NCBI GenBank assembly: GCA_016926625.1
Contig: JAFGOE010000069.1
Location: 1 to 54,919, forward strand
Source: Candidatus Zhuqueibacterota bacterium
Lineage (GTDB): Bacteria; Zhuqueibacterota; Zhuqueibacteria; Thermofontimicrobiales; Thiofontviventaceae
DNA length: 54,919 nt
Direction: 5' to 3'
Shown here one piece after another: positions 26,502 to 36,226 of this stretch (its first letter is position 1; every line of letters begins with the position of its first letter). The translations under genes and the position numbers were made by a program. The notes beneath the pieces were generated by a model. That model was not told the origin of the DNA, searched no databases, and was given only the letters and a program-made list of their open reading frames with translations.

Positions 26502-28586
26502 ATGAAGACAAAATACAGCGGAATATTTATTCTTTTATTCGGACTGCTATATGTATCAGAAGTATACGGCGTCGGTGTCTTATTCTGCCGGCGTCGCTGG
26601 AGCAGCGAAGAATATAATAAGATGTGGATAAAGAAAGTCGATGTGGATGTCGACATTCAAGATCAGATCGCTGTTACTCATGTCGATCAAATCTTTTATA
26701 ATGAGATGACTACGTCGGTTGAGGCGACCTATCTATTCCCGTTACCGGAGAACGCTATGATAACGGAACTGATCTATTGGTTCAATGGCAAACGATATGT
26801 CGCCGAAATAAAAGAGCGTCAGGAAGCCGTAAAGCAATACAACGAGAAAGTTCGACAATGGCTTGATCCCGCGTTGCTTGAATATCTGGGCAATAATCTG
26901 TTTCGCTTAAGCATCGTCCCTATCAATCCTCTAAGTGAAGTTCGCACAGAAATCACATACGTGGAGCTACCTCCGTATGACTTTGGTCGCACAAAGTATA
27001 AATTCCTGTTAAATGCACTCGATTTGTCGCCGAAGGCACTGGAAACGGTAACGCTCATGGTGAATGCAAAATCACAATCGCCATTCAAGTTTTTTGATTC
27101 AGCGACACATCAAAGTTCTACGGCGACCCAAATAACCAAGATCTCGGATCGATATTATACTCTTTTTTACGGTGATGAAAATTATTATCCGAGTAAAGAT
27201 TTTATACTCGAATTTGAAACGTATCGTGATGACGTACGGTTTGATGTATTAACTTATAAACCCACCCCGGAAGATAGTTTTGGTACGGATAGTTTCTATG
27301 CCTTATGGATAACGCCTCCCGATTCAATTACAAAGGATGAGATAATTCCTAAAGATATCGTATTTACAGCGGATGTCTCCGGTAGTATGGATGAAGGTAA
27401 CCGTATCGGACGAGTAAAAGAGACGATATATTATTTTCTCGATCTTTTAAATCCTCAGGATCGTTTCAATATTATTACATTCAGCACATATGTCGATCAA
27501 TTTCAACCGGATCTGGTACAGGCTTCGGAACCATATATAGCTGAGGCAAGAGATTATGTATTTCAAATGTATGCTTTCGGAATGACAGACATTAATGAAG
27601 CCGTTAAATCTTCACTTTCGTTATCCTATCGAGATACATCGTCGAACAATATAATTTTTCTCACAGACGGAATGCCCACTATCGGAGTGACTTTACCATC
27701 GGTGATCATCGATAGTTCTAAAATTTATAACACGAATGACGTAAGGCTGTTTGCCTTCGGGATAGGAGAAGAGGTAAGCCGATCTTTTCTGACAAGGTTG
27801 GCGAAGGAAAATAATGCATATGCAACCTACATCATGGATGATGATAGTATCGCTATCGTCGTCAAGAATCATTATACCAGAATTTCAAAACCTGTATTGA
27901 CTGATCTGGAGATTACGCTCGAGGGGCTGTTGAATTGGGATGTGTATCCGAAAGTATTATCCGATTTATATTGGGGAACGCAACTGCTTCAATTTGGACT
28001 CTATACGAATAGTGGAGATTTTGATGTCACTCTTTCTGGGAATATGCGCTCAGTGCCCATCGAATATTCGAAGATTGTTTCATTTGCCGATACCCTGGGC
28101 GGACATCGATTTGTCCCCAGGTTGTGGGCCAAGTCCAAGATAGATGCCTTGTTCGAATACATGGAGATTTATGGTGAATCAGAAGAGATAAAAAATCAAA
28201 TCATCGATCTCAGTATACGATTCGGTGTATTAACCAAATATACGGCGTTCTATGCCGATCCGACGCTAGTGGAGAAGGATAAATATCCGAATTTACTCAG
28301 GGATTTTATGCTCACTCAGAATTACCCGAATCCATTTAATAATTATACGGTCATCCAGTATACTCTTCCTGACAGTAAAAATACGTACACCGTCAATCTG
28401 ACGATTTATGACATGATGGGCAGGGTGGTGAGACGGCTGGTCAATCAAAATCAAGAAGGAGGATCATATTCCGTTCAATGGGATGGTCTGGATTCAAACG
28501 GTGTCCGCGTGGTGAGTGGGATCTATATATATGTTCTTAAGGTAGAGGGAATGACGATTAGTAAAAAAATGATTCTATTGCAATAA
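26502..28586 (+). CDS. Secreted VIT-VWA domain protein with T9SS sorting domain
   Basis: A 694-residue protein with a signal peptide (ending YGVG). A VIT (inter-alpha-trypsin inhibitor) domain covers about 40-165 (VDVDIQDQIAVTHVDQIFYN, EATYLFPLPENAMITEL). A von Willebrand A domain follows, with an intact metal site D291-V-S-G-S (ADVSGSMDEG) and FLTDGMPTIG. A beta-rich stretch leads to the T9SS domain (QNYPNPFNNYTVI). VIT-VWA proteins bind ligands through the metal site. The T9SS domain places this one outside the outer membrane, so adhesion or matrix binding is plausible. An in-frame TTG at 26484 is inside the ribosome site (AAAGGAG); the ATG at 26502 is used. Confidence 0.88.
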   Translation: MKTKYSGIFILLFGLLYVSEVYGVGVLFCRRRWSSEEYNKMWIKKVDVDVDIQDQIAVTHVDQIFYNEMTTSVEATYLFPLPENAMITELIYWFNGKRYVAEIKERQEAVKQYNEKVRQWLDPALLEYLGNNLFRLSIVPINPLSEVRTEITYVELPPYDFGRTKYKFLLNALDLSPKALETVTLMVNAKSQSPFKFFDSATHQSSTATQITKISDRYYTLFYGDENYYPSKDFILEFETYRDDVRFDVLTYKPTPEDSFGTDSFYALWITPPDSITKDEIIPKDIVFTADVSGSMDEGNRIGRVKETIYYFLDLLNPQDRFNIITFSTYVDQFQPDLVQASEPYIAEARDYVFQMYAFGMTDINEAVKSSLSLSYRDTSSNNIIFLTDGMPTIGVTLPSVIIDSSKIYNTNDVRLFAFGIGEEVSRSFLTRLAKENNAYATYIMDDDSIAIVVKNHYTRISKPVLTDLEITLEGLLNWDVYPKVLSDLYWGTQLLQFGLYTNSGDFDVTLSGNMRSVPIEYSKIVSFADTLGGHRFVPRLWAKSKIDALFEYMEIYGESEEIKNQIIDLSIRFGVLTKYTAFYADPTLVEKDKYPNLLRDFMLTQNYPNPFNNYTVIQYTLPDSKNTYTVNLTIYDMMGRVVRRLVNQNQEGGSYSVQWDGLDSNGVRVVSGIYIYVLKVEGMTISKKMILLQ

Positions 28587-28647
28587 GACCTGGACATTAT
28601 ATAAAATTAAATTTATCAATGACTTGACGATTTGATGGGGCTAAATT

Positions 28648-30504
28648 ATGAATCGTTTTCTTTTACTTTGTTTATGCCTTTTTGAAGCCAGTTTTACCAT
28701 GGCTCAGAATTACTATGGGAATGAATTCAAGATCAATGAAAATGAGATCGATCTGACTTATGCCGAGGATTTCTGTGCTCCGGATATCGCCGCTCTACAT
28801 GATGGAAATTATGCTGTTTGCTGGACTGGTTACCGAGAGTGGAATTACGATATCTATTTACAAATTATTTCCTCAGATGGAGAGTTTATTGGAGGACATG
28901 TAGTCGTGAATGAGTTCACCGGTAACACGCAAGAGGATCCGGACATGGCAGTATTGAAGGATGGTAAGATCGTTATCTGTTGGGAATCCTGGCGACAGGA
29001 TGGTGATGGTAAGAGTATTTCAGCCCGATTGTTTAATCAAGATGGTACTCCTTTTAATGCTGAATGGATTGTAAATCGAACCACAAATTTTGATCAATTC
29101 GAACCTGCTGTGGCGTCTTTGGAGGACGGTGGTTTTGTCATCAGTTGGGTGCACAAGCTGAATTACGATTATAATGAAATTCGTTCTCAGCGATATAACG
29201 AGAGCGGAGAGAAAAAAGGTGCTACGGAATTTCTGGCTAATCAGTATACGGACTTTTCCAGATTTGTCCGATTTCCCGATATCGTTGGTTTAAGTGATGG
29301 GAAATTTGTCGTCTGTTATCAGCACGAAAAACATCACCAAGACATCTTTTGCCAACTCTTTCATTCGAACGGAGACTATTATGGTGATGAACTGATCGTA
29401 AATTCTACTTCTTTTCAACATCAGCGTTATCCGGTAATGAGTGCACTCGATGATGGTGGATTCGTCATATGTTGGGAAGATAATGTAAATGATATGGATA
29501 AAGAAGGAGTATACGGACAGAAATTCGATGGTTTGGGTTATACGCATGGCAGTGAATTTCTAGTGAATGCATATACTGTCGGATCACAAAAGGATCCGGA
29601 CATAGCAAGTATTTCGAATGGAGAATTCATGATTTGCTGGCAATCCTGGCGACAGGATTGGTATAAGTACGGAATATTTGGTCAATTTTTCGATTCAGAT
29701 TCTAAGAAGAAATATGAAGAATTTTTAATCAGTAGACCGACACTAAAAATACAGACGAGTCCGTCTGTTTGTGTTTCGAAAAATGGTGATATTTTTATTG
29801 CATGGATTTACAGTACGAGTCCTGTTGATGGACGACCTTCTATTTACGGTAAAATCTTACCAAGAGCAGCTCGGGTATATGAATTAGAAAATTTTTCACT
29901 GGCTTCGCCCTCTAATGATGCGACATTAGAAGATACCAGGATAAAATTTATCTGGCATCAACCGGGTAGGATTCAGGAAAATTATCCCTGGGAGATCAGG
30001 TTCAATTTGTACATTGCTGACGACATTAATTTTCTTACACCGCAGATTATTAAGGATATACCGGACACTAGTTATATATTTTCTGATGTGGAGCAAGGTC
30101 ATTCTTACTTCTGGAAGATATTGGCATTTTCGGGGAGTGATTCAATATGGAGTGATGAAAGGGACTGGGGTTTTTTCGTTTCGCATTCTGCAATTGCCGT
30201 AGATGAAGAAGAGGAAGTAAGGTCACCTGGATTTAAATTATATCAAAATTATCCAAATCCCTTTAATCCGAACACGACCATCCATTATAGTATCGATGAG
30301 AGAGGTACTGTTTCGATAACAATTTACTCAGTGACTGGTAAAATTATTCGGGAATTAGTGAATAAAACGCTGGATGCGGGTGACTATGAGGTAGTGTGGG
30401 ATGCAACAGATAATATGGATAATAAGGTGTCATCAGGCCTTTATTTTTATCGGCTGAAGATGATAAATAAAATCCAATATAAAAAAATGATTGTAGCTCG
30501 ATAA
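28648..30504 (+). CDS. Secreted repeat protein with FN3-like module and T9SS sorting domain
   Basis: A 618-residue protein with a signal peptide (ending TMAQ). Residues about 25-420 hold roughly six repeats of 55-60 residues with a core like DGGFVICWE...DGVYGQKFD...G.EFLVN; FVISWVH and FMICWQSWRQD mark individual copies. This pattern suggests a beta-propeller or beta-helix. An FN3-like module follows (IKFIWHQPGR, HSYFWKILAF), then a T9SS domain (YQNYPNPFNPNTTIHYS). It is the second of three consecutive T9SS cargo genes. The function is unknown; no catalytic motif is visible. The ribosome site is weak (GGGG). Confidence 0.8.
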   Translation: MNRFLLLCLCLFEASFTMAQNYYGNEFKINENEIDLTYAEDFCAPDIAALHDGNYAVCWTGYREWNYDIYLQIISSDGEFIGGHVVVNEFTGNTQEDPDMAVLKDGKIVICWESWRQDGDGKSISARLFNQDGTPFNAEWIVNRTTNFDQFEPAVASLEDGGFVISWVHKLNYDYNEIRSQRYNESGEKKGATEFLANQYTDFSRFVRFPDIVGLSDGKFVVCYQHEKHHQDIFCQLFHSNGDYYGDELIVNSTSFQHQRYPVMSALDDGGFVICWEDNVNDMDKEGVYGQKFDGLGYTHGSEFLVNAYTVGSQKDPDIASISNGEFMICWQSWRQDWYKYGIFGQFFDSDSKKKYEEFLISRPTLKIQTSPSVCVSKNGDIFIAWIYSTSPVDGRPSIYGKILPRAARVYELENFSLASPSNDATLEDTRIKFIWHQPGRIQENYPWEIRFNLYIADDINFLTPQIIKDIPDTSYIFSDVEQGHSYFWKILAFSGSDSIWSDERDWGFFVSHSAIAVDEEEEVRSPGFKLYQNYPNPFNPNTTIHYSIDERGTVSITIYSVTGKIIRELVNKTLDAGDYEVVWDATDNMDNKVSSGLYFYRLKMINKIQYKKMIVAR

Positions 30505-30545
30505 TATCAACGAAATTTTAAAAATTATTAGTGGCAATGTAAACG

Positions 30546-31469
30546 ATGTACAGACTAAAAATAATAATTTTATTGCTGGCAGTCATTCCATCAACGACCT
30601 TAGCAAATCCCGATTCAACTCGTTTAAATTTCTATCCATTAAATCTCGGTAATAAGTGGACATACCAATATTTTTTCGTGGATTATCTGAGTACCGGCTT
30701 CGATACCAGTGGTTACGACACGATTAACTTTGAAGTACTCTATGATACGCTGATGCCAAATGGTAAAGAATATTTTTACATTTCTGGCTGGGATGGGGGA
30801 TTTCGGAGGGTGGATTCACTAGCATTAAAGGTCTATCAATACGGAGAAAATTATTGGAGCCTTGGTGATCCTGATTCTACCGATGAATTTGTTGTCTATG
30901 ATCTGGCCGTTCTGGATACCTTCTATGTTGATATGGATAACTTATATGGCGAGATAAGGACTTCGAAGTTTGAGGAACTGGTTGGACTCACAGGATATCG
31001 TGCGATTCAGACTGAATACCTGGGTGCTTATTATTTTCATCGGAGAGTGTTGGCAGATGGTTTTGGGCTGTCATGCCTTGAATTCTCCTGTATCCCACCG
31101 GTTACAGTCAATGAATTGATCAGGGTAAAAATTGATGGGATCTATTATCCCCCTGTGACCAAAATCGAGAGAGGTAGAAGGACGGAGCCTGTTAATTTTT
31201 CTTTAAATCCGTCTTATCCGAATCCCTTTAATTCATCCACGACTATTAGCTACCAACTTGACCGGTCAGCGTTTCTGGAACTCACTATCTTTGCAGTCAC
31301 AGGGGAGTTAGTATGTCAGTTGGTTAACCAATTGCAGGAGAAGGGAAAATATTCAATTGTATGGAATGGGACAAATACCCGGGGTGAAATCATAAGGACC
31401 GGAGTTTATGTATTGATGATGAAAACAGATGATGGTTTACAGACACAGAAAATGCTTCTGATCCATTAA
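30546..31469 (+). CDS. Secreted T9SS cargo protein of unknown function
   Basis: A 307-residue protein with a signal peptide (ending TLANPD). It has a 190-residue Tyr/Asp-rich middle domain beginning NFYPLNLGNKWTYQYFFVDY, a pattern common in FCB secreted proteins, and a C-terminal T9SS domain (SYPNPFNSSTTISYQ, ending TQKMLLIH). It is the third consecutive T9SS cargo gene, 41 bp after the previous one. No enzyme family recognised. Confidence 0.78.
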   Translation: MYRLKIIILLLAVIPSTTLANPDSTRLNFYPLNLGNKWTYQYFFVDYLSTGFDTSGYDTINFEVLYDTLMPNGKEYFYISGWDGGFRRVDSLALKVYQYGENYWSLGDPDSTDEFVVYDLAVLDTFYVDMDNLYGEIRTSKFEELVGLTGYRAIQTEYLGAYYFHRRVLADGFGLSCLEFSCIPPVTVNELIRVKIDGIYYPPVTKIERGRRTEPVNFSLNPSYPNPFNSSTTISYQLDRSAFLELTIFAVTGELVCQLVNQLQEKGKYSIVWNGTNTRGEIIRTGVYVLMMKTDDGLQTQKMLLIH

Positions 31470-31552
31470 AAAGGCAACAAATTAACAAATTTACCGTACC
31501 AGTTATTAAGCGAATAGGATAATTTTTTACCAGGAGTTATATTGGAGGGGTC

Positions 31553-32653
31553 ATGGCAACAAGGAGAAAGAAAATCATATGGATCGTGATTATTGTCGTG
31601 GTTATCTTGGCCATACTGACAGTTATGTTCAAAAAATCGGGTAGTAAGGAAGATAATGGGGTGCAGACCGTTAAAGTAGAGAAGCGCAATATTTTAGACA
31701 AGGCGCTCGCGGTCGGGACCATCGATCCGGAAATCGAGATTGCGATCAAATCTAAAATATCGGGTGTCGTGAAGCGATTATTCGTCGATGCCGGCAGCTT
31801 TGTCAGAGAAGGTGATCCTTTGATCGAGATAAAACCTGATCCGACGCCGTTGGAATTAGCAGAGGCGAAACGAAATGTGGAAATGGCTCAGATTTCTCTG
31901 GATAACGCGTTACGTGAATACAATCGTCTGAAGCAGTTAGTCGATAAGGGTTTGATCTCTGAACAGGACTATGAGGCAGCAGAGCAGGCCTATCAGGAGG
32001 CTAAGCTTCGCCAGGAAATGGCCAGCGAGAGACTGGCACTCATCGAAAAGGGAAAGATTAAAATAGCAAATACTAACATTGAGACCATCATTAAATCGCC
32101 GATGAAAGGTTACATATTGGAGAAACTGATCGATGTCGGTGATCCGATCGTGCCATTAACCTCTTATCAGGCAGGTACGGAGATCTTTACCATGGCGGAT
32201 ATGAGCAATTTAATCTTCAGAGGCACAGTCGACGAGATCGATGTAGGTAAATTAAAAGAAGATATGGCAGCTGACATTCAGGTAGGTGCGTTGCCGGGTG
32301 TGCCGGTGACGGGTAATTTGATTAAAATATCTCTAAAGGCTCAGAAACAGGATAATTCAACGGTGTTCCCGGTTGAGATCAAGATCAATCGGTCGGATAA
32401 AGTCGTCCTGCGCGCCGGTTATTCGGCGAATGCTAATATCATCATTCAGCAAAAGGACAGCGTGCTGACCGTACCTGAACGTGTCGTAACGTTTCGGGAC
32501 GATTCGGCGTTTGTGAATATACCGAAAGAGGATGGAACGAGTGAGGAGATATACATCGAAACAGGCATGAGCGATGCGATCTATGTCGAAGTCAAATCCG
32601 GGCTGGAAGAGGGACAGGATGTATTAGAGAAAAAAGTTAAAGAGATAATTTAA
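31553..32653 (+). CDS. MacA-like periplasmic adaptor protein (HlyD/MFP family)
   Basis: A 366-residue membrane-fusion protein. It has one N-terminal membrane anchor (IIWIVIIVVVILAIL), a lipoyl/barrel-sandwich domain (IKSKISGVVKRLFVDAGSFVREGDPLIEI), an alpha-helical hairpin (about 100-165) and the second lipoyl half (IKSPMKGYILEKLIDVGDPI), then beta-barrel and membrane-proximal domains. It should bridge an inner-membrane ABC permease and an outer-membrane exit duct. GGAGGGG precedes the ATG. It is followed by two FtsX-type permease genes at 13-40 bp spacing, so a MacAB-like export or mechanotransmission complex is expected. Confidence 0.9.
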   Translation: MATRRKKIIWIVIIVVVILAILTVMFKKSGSKEDNGVQTVKVEKRNILDKALAVGTIDPEIEIAIKSKISGVVKRLFVDAGSFVREGDPLIEIKPDPTPLELAEAKRNVEMAQISLDNALREYNRLKQLVDKGLISEQDYEAAEQAYQEAKLRQEMASERLALIEKGKIKIANTNIETIIKSPMKGYILEKLIDVGDPIVPLTSYQAGTEIFTMADMSNLIFRGTVDEIDVGKLKEDMAADIQVGALPGVPVTGNLIKISLKAQKQDNSTVFPVEIKINRSDKVVLRAGYSANANIIIQQKDSVLTVPERVVTFRDDSAFVNIPKEDGTSEEIYIETGMSDAIYVEVKSGLEEGQDVLEKKVKEII

Positions 32654-32675
32654 TTTTACCCGATCGGTGAATAAC

Positions 32676-33902
32676 ATGGATAATGTGAAAGAAATATTGA
32701 GATATCTGCGTCAATACAAGTCACGGACGTTCATGACGATGTTCGGCATTATCTGGGGTACGATGACGGTGATCTTGTTATTGGCATTTGGTGTCGGTGT
32801 CAAACGATCCATGAGCAAGAACATGCATGGTATGGGGGAGAGCATCGCGATCATGTGGGGCGGTAGAACGAGTATCCCGTTTCAGGGTTATGGACGTGAT
32901 CGATATATCAACTTTCGGGAAGAGGATACTGAGTTATTGCGACAAGAGATCCCGGAGATCGAGGCGATCAGTCCGGAAAAGCAACGCTGGGGGATGACGA
33001 TCCGCAGAGCAGATAAGATCATCAAGCCTAATATAACGGGAATTATTCCGGAATACGGACCCATGAGGAATGTGTTGCCGCAACCAGGAGGGCGATGGCT
33101 GAATGACGTCGACATGAAGGATCGAAGACGTGTCGTCTTTATCGGATATAAATTGAAGGAATTCCTCTTCGGGACTGAGATCGACGCGGTGGGTGAATAT
33201 GTATACATCGGGGAGACCCCGTTTCTTGTCATTGGGATCTTGAAGGAGAAAACACAGCCATCATCTTACTCCGCACGGGATCAGGACAGGGCGTTCATCC
33301 CCATCACAACGTTCACATCGATTTTCGGACATCGATTCCTGAGTAACATCGTATACAGGGTATGGGATGCAAGACAGTCACAGTTAGTCAAGGATAAAAT
33401 CTTTCAGGTGATGGGTAAAAAATATACCTTCGATCCTAAAGATTCTCAGGTCATATCGATCTGGGATACGACGGAACAGGATAAGTTTATTGGATATTTT
33501 ACGACGGGTTTCAATGTATTTATGGGCATCATCGGTACGATCACACTCCTTGTAGGAGGCATCGGTCTGGCGAACATTATGTACGTAGTCGTACAGGAAC
33601 GGACCAGAGAGATTGGCATCAAGCGTTCGGTGGGAGCGAAAAAGAGCGATATCATCCGGCAATTTATGATCGAGACATTTTTTATCATCGGTCTAAGTGC
33701 TATGTTGGGCTTTATTCTTGCCCTCATCTTAATAAAATTGATCAGCATGCTGCCTATCGAAGACTATGTCGGGGTTCCTGTCCTGTCGATTCCGGTAACC
33801 CTGATCACAATTGCGATTTTGGGAACGATTGGTTTCCTGGCAGGATATTTCCCATCCAGGAAAGCAGCCAATTTGCAAGTGGTAGATTGTTTACGTTATT
33901 AA
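32676..33902 (+). CDS. MacB-like ABC transporter permease (FtsX fold), first copy
   Basis: A 408-residue permease of the MacB type without an ATPase domain. TM1 (FMTMFGIIWGTMTVILLLAFG) is followed by the periplasmic core domain (about 60-285), then three C-terminal segments with the family motif GIGLANIMYVVVQERTREIG-I-KRSVGAKK. A GTG at 32667 would add three residues, but the ATG at 32676 is better spaced from GGTGA. The companion permease follows 37 bp later; the pair probably forms a heterodimer. An ATP-binding subunit is not encoded in the window. Confidence 0.88.
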   Translation: MDNVKEILRYLRQYKSRTFMTMFGIIWGTMTVILLLAFGVGVKRSMSKNMHGMGESIAIMWGGRTSIPFQGYGRDRYINFREEDTELLRQEIPEIEAISPEKQRWGMTIRRADKIIKPNITGIIPEYGPMRNVLPQPGGRWLNDVDMKDRRRVVFIGYKLKEFLFGTEIDAVGEYVYIGETPFLVIGILKEKTQPSSYSARDQDRAFIPITTFTSIFGHRFLSNIVYRVWDARQSQLVKDKIFQVMGKKYTFDPKDSQVISIWDTTEQDKFIGYFTTGFNVFMGIIGTITLLVGGIGLANIMYVVVQERTREIGIKRSVGAKKSDIIRQFMIETFFIIGLSAMLGFILALILIKLISMLPIEDYVGVPVLSIPVTLITIAILGTIGFLAGYFPSRKAANLQVVDCLRY

Positions 33903-33939
33903 AGCGTTGAATAAAGCAAAACGGATTGAGGATTTAAAT

Positions 33940-35190
33940 ATGCAAGTCATCATGATGCTCAGGGAATTTTTTGAGGATATCAAAGTACAAAAAATGCGTG
34001 CGTTTCTAACCACATTTGCAATCATGTGGGGGACACTAGCATTTATCCTGTTAATGGCGTTTGGGTCGGGACTTGCGTTCAGAATGCGTCAGGGGCTCTT
34101 GAATGCCGGTGATCAGATCATCAGGATATACGGCGGTCAGACGACGAAAAAATATCAGGGACTACCGTACGGTCGCTATATCCGTTTGAAGGAAGAGGAT
34201 GCCACCATTCTTGAAAATAGCATTCCCCAAATTGAGGCGGTCAGTGCTAATTTAGGGCGCTATGATGTGCGTCTCGTATATGATGATAAAATTGTGACCA
34301 CATACATGGAGGGCGTGTATCCAGCTTTTGAGTCGTTGAGGAGGATGTACCCGGCCTCTGGCGGCAGATTCATTAATCAAGTCGATAATGCTGAACGGAG
34401 ACGCGTGGTTTTCCTGGGGGAGGTCATAGCAGAACGGTTGTTTGGTAAAGAGGATCCTATCGGAAAAGTATTATCGTTAAACGGAATTCCATTCACGGTC
34501 ATCGGCATTATGCCGCGAAAGATGCAAACTGCGATGAATAATGGGCCGGACGATGAAAGAGCCATCATCCCGTTCTCCACCTTTCAAAGCATTTATGGCG
34601 ATCCCTATTTGGATGAACTCATCGTGAAACCGGTTCGTCCTCAGGATAGTGAAATCGTTGTTCGTGAGGCCAGAAGAATACTGGGAAAGAAGTACAGGTT
34701 CGATCCGACGGATGAGCGAGCATTGCCCATGTGGGACTTCATCGAGCAGGATAAGGTGATGCAAAAGGTAAATCTCGGTATTAATATTTTCCTTGCAGTC
34801 GTTGGCGTAATGACACTGATCATCGCAGGGGTCGGTATTGCAAATATTATGTATGTTGTCGTCAAGGAGAGGACGCGAGAGATCGGGATCAAGCGCGCGA
34901 TAGGAGCGAAGAAAGTTCACATTCTATCCCAGTTCATCTTTGAATCTCTATCCATCGCATTTTTAGGTGGCGGAATCGGTGCCTTGTTCGCGGCGGGTAT
35001 TATCAGATTAATATGGACTCTGCCTGCCGGAGCTGAAGGAGCTATGGCTTATCTTGCACGACCCATTTTGTCGACGAGCGTTATGATAGTGGCTTTGTCC
35101 GTGCTGTGTCTGATCGGTCTTTTCGCTGGATTGCTACCAGCTACCAAGGCGGCAAAGATCGATCCTGTTGAAGCGTTGCGTTATGAATAA
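33940..35190 (+). CDS. MacB-like ABC transporter permease (FtsX fold), second copy
   Basis: A 416-residue paralogue of the preceding permease with the same layout: TM1 (FLTTFAIMWGTLAFILLMAFG), periplasmic core, and GVGIANIMYVVVKERTREIG-I-KRAIGAKK before the last membrane segments, ending KIDPVEALRYE. A TTG at 33907 would add 11 residues; GAGG upstream of the ATG at 33940 favours that start. Two paralogous FtsX permeases behind one adaptor suggest an asymmetric complex. The substrate is unknown. Confidence 0.88.
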   Translation: MQVIMMLREFFEDIKVQKMRAFLTTFAIMWGTLAFILLMAFGSGLAFRMRQGLLNAGDQIIRIYGGQTTKKYQGLPYGRYIRLKEEDATILENSIPQIEAVSANLGRYDVRLVYDDKIVTTYMEGVYPAFESLRRMYPASGGRFINQVDNAERRRVVFLGEVIAERLFGKEDPIGKVLSLNGIPFTVIGIMPRKMQTAMNNGPDDERAIIPFSTFQSIYGDPYLDELIVKPVRPQDSEIVVREARRILGKKYRFDPTDERALPMWDFIEQDKVMQKVNLGINIFLAVVGVMTLIIAGVGIANIMYVVVKERTREIGIKRAIGAKKVHILSQFIFESLSIAFLGGGIGALFAAGIIRLIWTLPAGAEGAMAYLARPILSTSVMIVALSVLCLIGLFAGLLPATKAAKIDPVEALRYE

Positions 35191-35224
35191 CAGTGATGTT
35201 GGCATTAAAAAAGTTTGGTAGAGT

Positions 35225-35983
35225 ATGATGATTAGGGTACAAAGGAAATTAGCTTTTTTATCTGCCTTGCTGATAGTACTGATGTTCGCATGCAGGGAAA
35301 ATGAACATCAGGATCAGAAGAGTGGTGTGGCGAGATCGGATAGCCTGGATGCATATGTCGGGAAGCGTCTCGATATGGTGCAGACGCAGCTTGCTGCCAG
35401 GGGAATATCGAATGATAGGGTGCTTTCGGTGATGAAGAAAGTACCGCGTCATCTGTTTGTTCCACAGGAATTGATTCCGCATGCGTATGAAGATTATCCG
35501 TTGCCCATCGGTGAAAATCAAACAATATCACAGCCCTATATCGTGGCGCTAATGACCGAATTGCTCGATCTGGGCGGTGATGAGAAGGTACTCGAAATAG
35601 GCACTGGATCGGGTTATCAGGCGGCTGTTCTGTCCGAATTAGCAGGGGAAGTCTATTCGATTGAGATCATACATACTCTGGCAGAACAGGCGAAATCGAC
35701 TCTCGATAGCTTAGGATACGAGAACGTTTACGTGATCACCGGAGATGGTTACGCCGGATTACCGGGTAAAGCACCGTTCGACTGCATCATTGTGACTGCT
35801 GCGCCCCGCGATGTGCCTAAACCATTGCTGGATCAATTAAAAAATGGGGGACGCATGGTTATCCCGGTTGGGGAAATTGAACAGGACCTTTTGTTGATCG
35901 AAAAATCAGCCGATGAGGTTATCACGCAAGCCGTGATTCCTGTCCGCTTCGTACCGATGACGGGTAAGGCCATGGAGAGATGA
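35225..35983 (+). CDS. pcm: Protein-L-isoaspartate O-methyltransferase with export signal
   Basis: A 252-residue protein. From about 45 it is a standard PIMT: MVQTQLAARGISNDRVL, VPRHLFVP, GENQTISQPYIVALM (substrate loop), SAM motif I VLEIGTGSGYQAAVL, and GDGYAGLPGKAPFDCIIVTAA. The enzyme methylates isoaspartyl residues and starts their repair. Unusually, residues 1-23 form a basic-hydrophobic segment ending LMFAC23, like a lipoprotein signal, so the mature enzyme may sit in the envelope, where S-adenosylmethionine is not expected. Met at -3 of the presumed lipobox is unusual. It begins 34 bp after the second permease gene. Cytoplasmic location from a later start remains possible. Confidence 0.85.
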   Translation: MMIRVQRKLAFLSALLIVLMFACRENEHQDQKSGVARSDSLDAYVGKRLDMVQTQLAARGISNDRVLSVMKKVPRHLFVPQELIPHAYEDYPLPIGENQTISQPYIVALMTELLDLGGDEKVLEIGTGSGYQAAVLSELAGEVYSIEIIHTLAEQAKSTLDSLGYENVYVITGDGYAGLPGKAPFDCIIVTAAPRDVPKPLLDQLKNGGRMVIPVGEIEQDLLLIEKSADEVITQAVIPVRFVPMTGKAMER

Positions 35984-36226
35984 TGAATGGTGAATGAAGT
36001 ATCCACATCGTGCGGCCCATGAGCATCTATGAATATTTTTTTAAGGAGAGTCAGATCCATTACACTGCATCTTGATTTCAGCAGGATTCGCTGCTGTTCT
36101 GCTGCACCAGGTTATGACTTTAAGTTTAACTATTATTGTGTTATTTTATCATACGAAATGTAGAATGACGACGTATGTTGATTAATGACAATGCACACGA
36201 TTTAATTTACATGGAGAGGTGTTATT

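Noticed and set aside
36061-36170. AAGGAGAG ribosome-like site followed by an ATT-initiated short frame
   Set aside because: ATT starts are very rare and the frame codes for an unremarkable 34-residue peptide.
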